Shown piece by piece: positions 60,491 to 64,000 of a stretch of 64,000 nucleotides of DNA (the stretch's first letter is position 1; every line of letters begins with the position of its first letter). The notes beneath the pieces were generated by a model, which saw only the letters and a program-made list of their open reading frames with translations, was not told the DNA's origin and ran no database searches. Origin of the DNA: Silene conica (lineage: Eukaryota > Streptophyta > Magnoliopsida > Caryophyllales > Caryophyllaceae); assembly GCA_029255685.2 (NCBI GenBank), contig CM055318.2, positions 11,599,001 through 11,663,000 of the forward strand. The letters run 5' to 3'. Made by a program: the position numbers and the translations under genes.

Positions 60491-61691
60491 AAACTTACGA
60501 AAAACACAAAGGTAAAATTTTCATGGCCTGGCTCTGATACCACTTGTGGGCAATAAAGCATGTATTCGCCCCAAACTTGCAGGATTATAATGAAACATAC
60601 AATTGTGATTATTGTCATAAGTTAATAAAAAGCATGAAAAAGAAATCAACCTTTGGTCCTTGTGCGAAAGGCCTAAGAACAGGAATTAACACAAATTCCC
60701 TCCTATAACTTGCACCCAAGACTTAGAATGAGACGTGGCCGCGTGTGCTAGAAATCCTCTCCAACTGCCTTGCAATATTGGGAGAGCTATTTAGGTTTTA
60801 GATGTGAGATCTGAGGTTTTGGGAGAAGAAAGCTCTCAAAACCCTAATTTTTCCTTGAGATTTGTTTAAACAGTGAAACAAGAGTCCCTGACATAAGGAG
60901 AGTCCTCCTCCTTATGTAGCTCTTTTGGCCGAAATTTCCAATAGGGTAGGAGTGGGCTTTCCACTCTTACCTTATTCTAATTTGTGATTCGACCCATTTA
61001 GCTAAACTTTATTCGCGGGTTTTGTTTATAAATCGTATGCATGTTATCAGATATTAATGCAGTCGATGTATTAATAATGGTCTGATAAAATTACGATATT
61101 GTATAATTACCCAAATTAATATAACTGTTTATATTAATACGCGAATACAATATTTAATTAAATATAACCGTTTATATTTAATTTTACGAATTAATCATGC
61201 AATCCGTATTAGCTAAAATTATTTAATCCGTATTAAATAATAATCTCAACATCTTATTGACTAATTTAATAGTCAATACCTCTGACTAACTGTTTAGTCA
61301 TATCCGGCATAAATGTGATTGTATTTTCATACCTTCACATCTCTCAAACGTGTCCTATAGGTGTGACGTATAGGGACCAGTTGATCACCGCCATCCGTAT
61401 GACAATAACGTCAAACTTATCTAGCAAGCCAACCGTTATTGATAAACGTGGATCAACTGGTAATAATACAAAAGTATGCCCTTGTGATCCTTAAAGAGAT
61501 TTAATAAGTCATTGTACTTAATTGTCAAGGACACCAGCCCCAACAGTAAGAATCCGTTTCTTTAACATTTCCGCATCTCATTTTTGCATGCATAAGATTA
61601 AGATCGACTAAACTATTAATATGAGATTAATAAGTCAATATTAGTAAGACTATAAATTGGTTAACTAGTATGAATACCTTAGTTCCCAACA

Positions 61692-62481
61692 AGTGGTATC
61701 AGAGCATTAGGTTGCTTGCATGCAACTCGATTTTTACGTTTTTGCGAGAAAATGCGATTTTAATTAAAAACGAAAATGAGTAGTACATATAGGATATGCA
61801 CGAAAATGTTAATGCATGTATACTTTCTGGTCTTAAAATAGTTTTAAGTCATTTTGATGATTTATGGAATAATATTGTTCATCATTGTAATTAAATTGGT
61901 TAATTCATGCTCTAAATCGGTTAAAAATGTTTTATTATGGGAAAATTAGCTAAATAATGTTTCTGGCCATGAATTTTAAATATGTTCTCACATGCATTTA
62001 ACATATTATGAATATATAATTTTCGAAATTATTGAAGGTTTTATGCATGGTTTATGATTTTTAATGGTTAAATAGTCATAAAATGAGTTAAATATGGGAT
62101 AAATAGTTATATTATGAATTTAACTATAAATTTTTTTTTGTAGATGTCACATGCAATATATAAAATATATGATGAATTTTCCAGAAATTTTTCTTTAATA
62201 TTGCATGAATATTGATTTTTATCGTAAAAATCGTAATATTAGTGACATATTTTAGCTTAAATAGTTTAAGTTCGAATTTGACCATAAAAATTTAATATAG
62301 TGTCACATATATTATTTCTAGCATGCATGTGAATTTTGAGCTATTAATCTCGAATATTGCATGAGAAATGATTTTAATCGGTAAAATCGCGTAATATATG
62401 ACACGAATTATTAAAAATAGTAAAAGTTGCTTACATGGTCCGAAAAATTCACCCATATTAGTCATATTACATATGATCATC
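61692..62481 (+). mobile_element. Second, truncated leader of element B
   Basis: PBS and leader nearly identical to 44170-44960 (about six single-base differences noticed). It ends in CATATGATCATC, then joins ATCGACTAAACTATTAAT, a word that belongs to the LTR (about 44082-44099), then the Helitron start. Confidence 0.85.
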
Positions 62482-62500
62482 GACTAAACTATTAATCTTA

Positions 62501-64000
62501 TCTATATTAATAGCGAATCATTTCTTGCATTTTCCTTCAGCCACGTCACCATAAACATGCTTTTTCTTTTCTTTTTTCTTTTTCTTTTAATCAAAAACAT
62601 GGGACCCACCAAAATACAAATTGATTTAATTCCAATGTAAAAGTAAAAAGTTTACGTTTTCGACAAAAAAAAATTATTGATTAGAAACGAATACGGAATT
62701 AATTACAACAAAAAAATTCAGTACAATTTTTTGCAAAAGTATATAATATATAATACTTTAAAATAATAACTAAAATAAAATACAATGAAATACATGAAGT
62801 GATACAATTTATAATTTACAAATTACAACATTGTTACAAAAAAATACAAAATGTATATAAATATATGATTATCTCATTTTTAATTTATGTTCAATCACAT
62901 ATAGCGTTCCAAATGCCATGCATAATATTTATGTTCAAGCAAAAAAATTAAAAATTAAAAACTCACCGTAAACAAGGCTTTTTCTTTTTTCTAGAAAACG
63001 TGGGACCCGTCAAAATACAGATTGATTTAATTTCAATCACAAATTCTCATTTGTGACGACAATATTCGTCGCGAGCTTGTGACGGGTTAAATAAAATTCA
63101 TTTGAGGAGATAAAAACAAAGCAATTGTGTTTCTCTATGCACTTTTATTGTTGTTTTATCTAAACAAGTGGGTATACTTGACCCGTCACAAGAGAGACTT
63201 ATTGTTTCAATATATATAAGTAAAAAGTTTACGTTTTCGACACAAAAATTATTGAATGAATACAGAATTAATTACAACAAAAAAATTCACTAATATTTTG
63301 CATAAGTATATAAATAAAATAAGACGCTTTGTATAATATTTATATTGATAATTTTATCAAAAAATTTGTTATAATACCAAGTTTAAATGAAAACAGGTAT
63401 AATTATAACATGTATTAAGACAATTTAAAAATTGTACGGGTTAATATTTAAATTGTCTTATAATTAAACCAATAACAATATTTTTAAGTAACCCGTGCAT
63501 TTTTGGTTATATTTAGACTGTTTTAGTAAATTTCAACAAGTAACCCGTACATTTTTGTTTTAATATCATGTTAAATTTGTTGTAATATTTTGCAACAATA
63601 AATAATAAATTACAATAACAACTAAAATAAAATTACAATCAAATACATGAACTAATACAATTTAAAATTTACAATATTGTTACAAAAAAGTACAAAATGT
63701 ATATAAATAACTGATTATCTCATAAATATTCATGTTCAATCAAACATATCGGTCCAAATGTCATGCGTAATATTTATGTTCAAGAAGATATATTGTCCTA
63801 TATGTCATGCATAATATTTGATATTTATATATTGTACTAATTTATAATAATATTTCTTAAAAAAATAATATCTTCTATATTTTAATAATTCAACATAACA
63901 TGAAAATTAAATCTAAAAACTCGACTAATCATCCATTGTCATCGTCATATATAAAAGAATAAACTGGACAATGAAAAAAAACCATGACAAAATACCTAAT
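62501..64000 (+). mobile_element. Helitron-like element, 5' end; continues off the window
   Basis: TCTATATTAATA at 62501, preceded by A, is a typical plant Helitron 5' end. The content is AT-rich and internally duplicated: the AGTAAAAAGTTTACGTTTTCGAC segment (62642 and 63218) and the AATACAATTTAWAATTTACAA segment (about 62803 and 63656) recur in order. No ORF. The 3' end was not seen. Confidence 0.6.
63038..63204. mobile_element. Small MITE (CACAAATTCTCATTTGTGACG end), 167 bp
   Basis: Flanked by TTTCAAT (63031-63037 and 63205-63211). Begins CACAAATTCTCATTTGTGACG and includes GCGAGCTTGTGACGGG and TTGACCCGTCACAAG. Related motif copies lie near 20050 and 34730. It splits the Helitron's internal repeat. 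Confidence 0.6.

Larger units (their letters stand above)
52135..61545 (-). mobile_element. Young Ty1/copia retrotransposon 'C'
   Basis: LTRs 52135-53135 and 60545-61545 are 1001 bp each; the only difference I noticed is at position 7 (G/C). Target duplication GTAAG (52130-52134 and 61546-61550) lies inside LTR B2. Minus-strand order: 5' LTR at right, PBS TGGTATCAGAGC (60542-60531), leader 60530-57826 (holding a hAT-type element), gag-pol 57825-54127, PPT ACAAGTGGGAGAT (53148-53136), 3' LTR at left. Near-identical LTRs mean a very recent insertion. Confidence 0.95.
42928..62481 (+). mobile_element. Gag-only copia-like element 'B' in LTR-internal-LTR-internal order
   Basis: LTR B1 42928-44169 (1242 bp). 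Internal 44170-51038 with PBS TGGTATCAGAGC (44172-44183) and PPT ACAAGTGGGAGAT (51026-51038). LTR B2 51039-52134 continues at 61551-61691 (1237 bp; about 1 percent different from B1). After B2 a second PBS and 790 bp of leader (61692-62481) repeat 44170-44960 almost exactly. That order needs unequal recombination between copies. The internal region has one gag ORF and no protease, integrase or RT. It is interrupted by solo LTR D and by element C. Confidence 0.85.

Noticed and set aside
60075..60491. 138-codon plus-strand frame near element C's leader
   Set aside because: Generated by CGGGT repeats and a poly-T (poly-Phe) run across an element boundary.

Overview
This is a repeat-rich stretch of a flowering-plant nuclear genome. 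The evidence is spliced plant-type introns, plant LTR retrotransposons primed by initiator-Met tRNA, a TRIM, Helitrons, hAT and PIF/Harbinger elements, a tRNA-derived SINE and many MITEs. I suspect a core eudicot, perhaps Caryophyllales, but the sequence does not prove the family.

One clear host gene is present. It lies on the minus strand (CDS 14813 down to 4454, about 15.3 to 4.0 kb with UTRs) and encodes MIC60/mitofilin, the core MICOS subunit of the mitochondrial inner membrane. I could join 12 coding exons in frame into 646 aa, plus one upstream non-coding exon. One intron has a GC-AG donor. Another is stretched to 3.6 kb by a SINE that is itself split by a solo LTR.

Left of the gene (1-4005) a decayed LINE has been cut by a TRIM. 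Right of it (15.4-17.4 kb) lie two diverged MITE copies, one split by a 5'-truncated LINE tail.

From 17.4 to 35.85 kb there is a nest. A PIF/Harbinger-like element (transposase and MYB/SANT pseudogenes) is split by a solo LTR ('A', TSD AATAC). A contains an intact-looking non-autonomous LTR element ('N', identical 184-bp LTRs, TSD AAAAC) and a hAT element (TSD GGTTGGTA). The hAT carries a 2.5-kb solo LTR (TSD GACTT). Next come a foldback MITE (35852-36204) and a minus-strand Helitron (36294-38771) holding a hAT-type MITE.

From 38.9 kb to the right there is a second nest. A relative of N ('N2', 184-bp 5' LTR) is interrupted by a 1.56-kb solo LTR and then by element 'B', a gag-only Ty1/copia-like element arranged LTR-internal-LTR-internal. 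B's internal region holds solo LTR 'D'. B's second LTR holds a young copia element 'C' (1001-bp LTRs, 1232-aa gag-pol ORF, truncated RNase H), which itself carries a 1-kb hAT-type element. The window ends in a further Helitron.

The most unusual signals are structural. (1) LTRs A, B, C and D, which otherwise differ, share a block whose two helices are kept by compensatory substitutions. (2) The internal region of N carries at least ten hairpins with different stems around a near-constant loop, ACTTCNGG on the plus strand.
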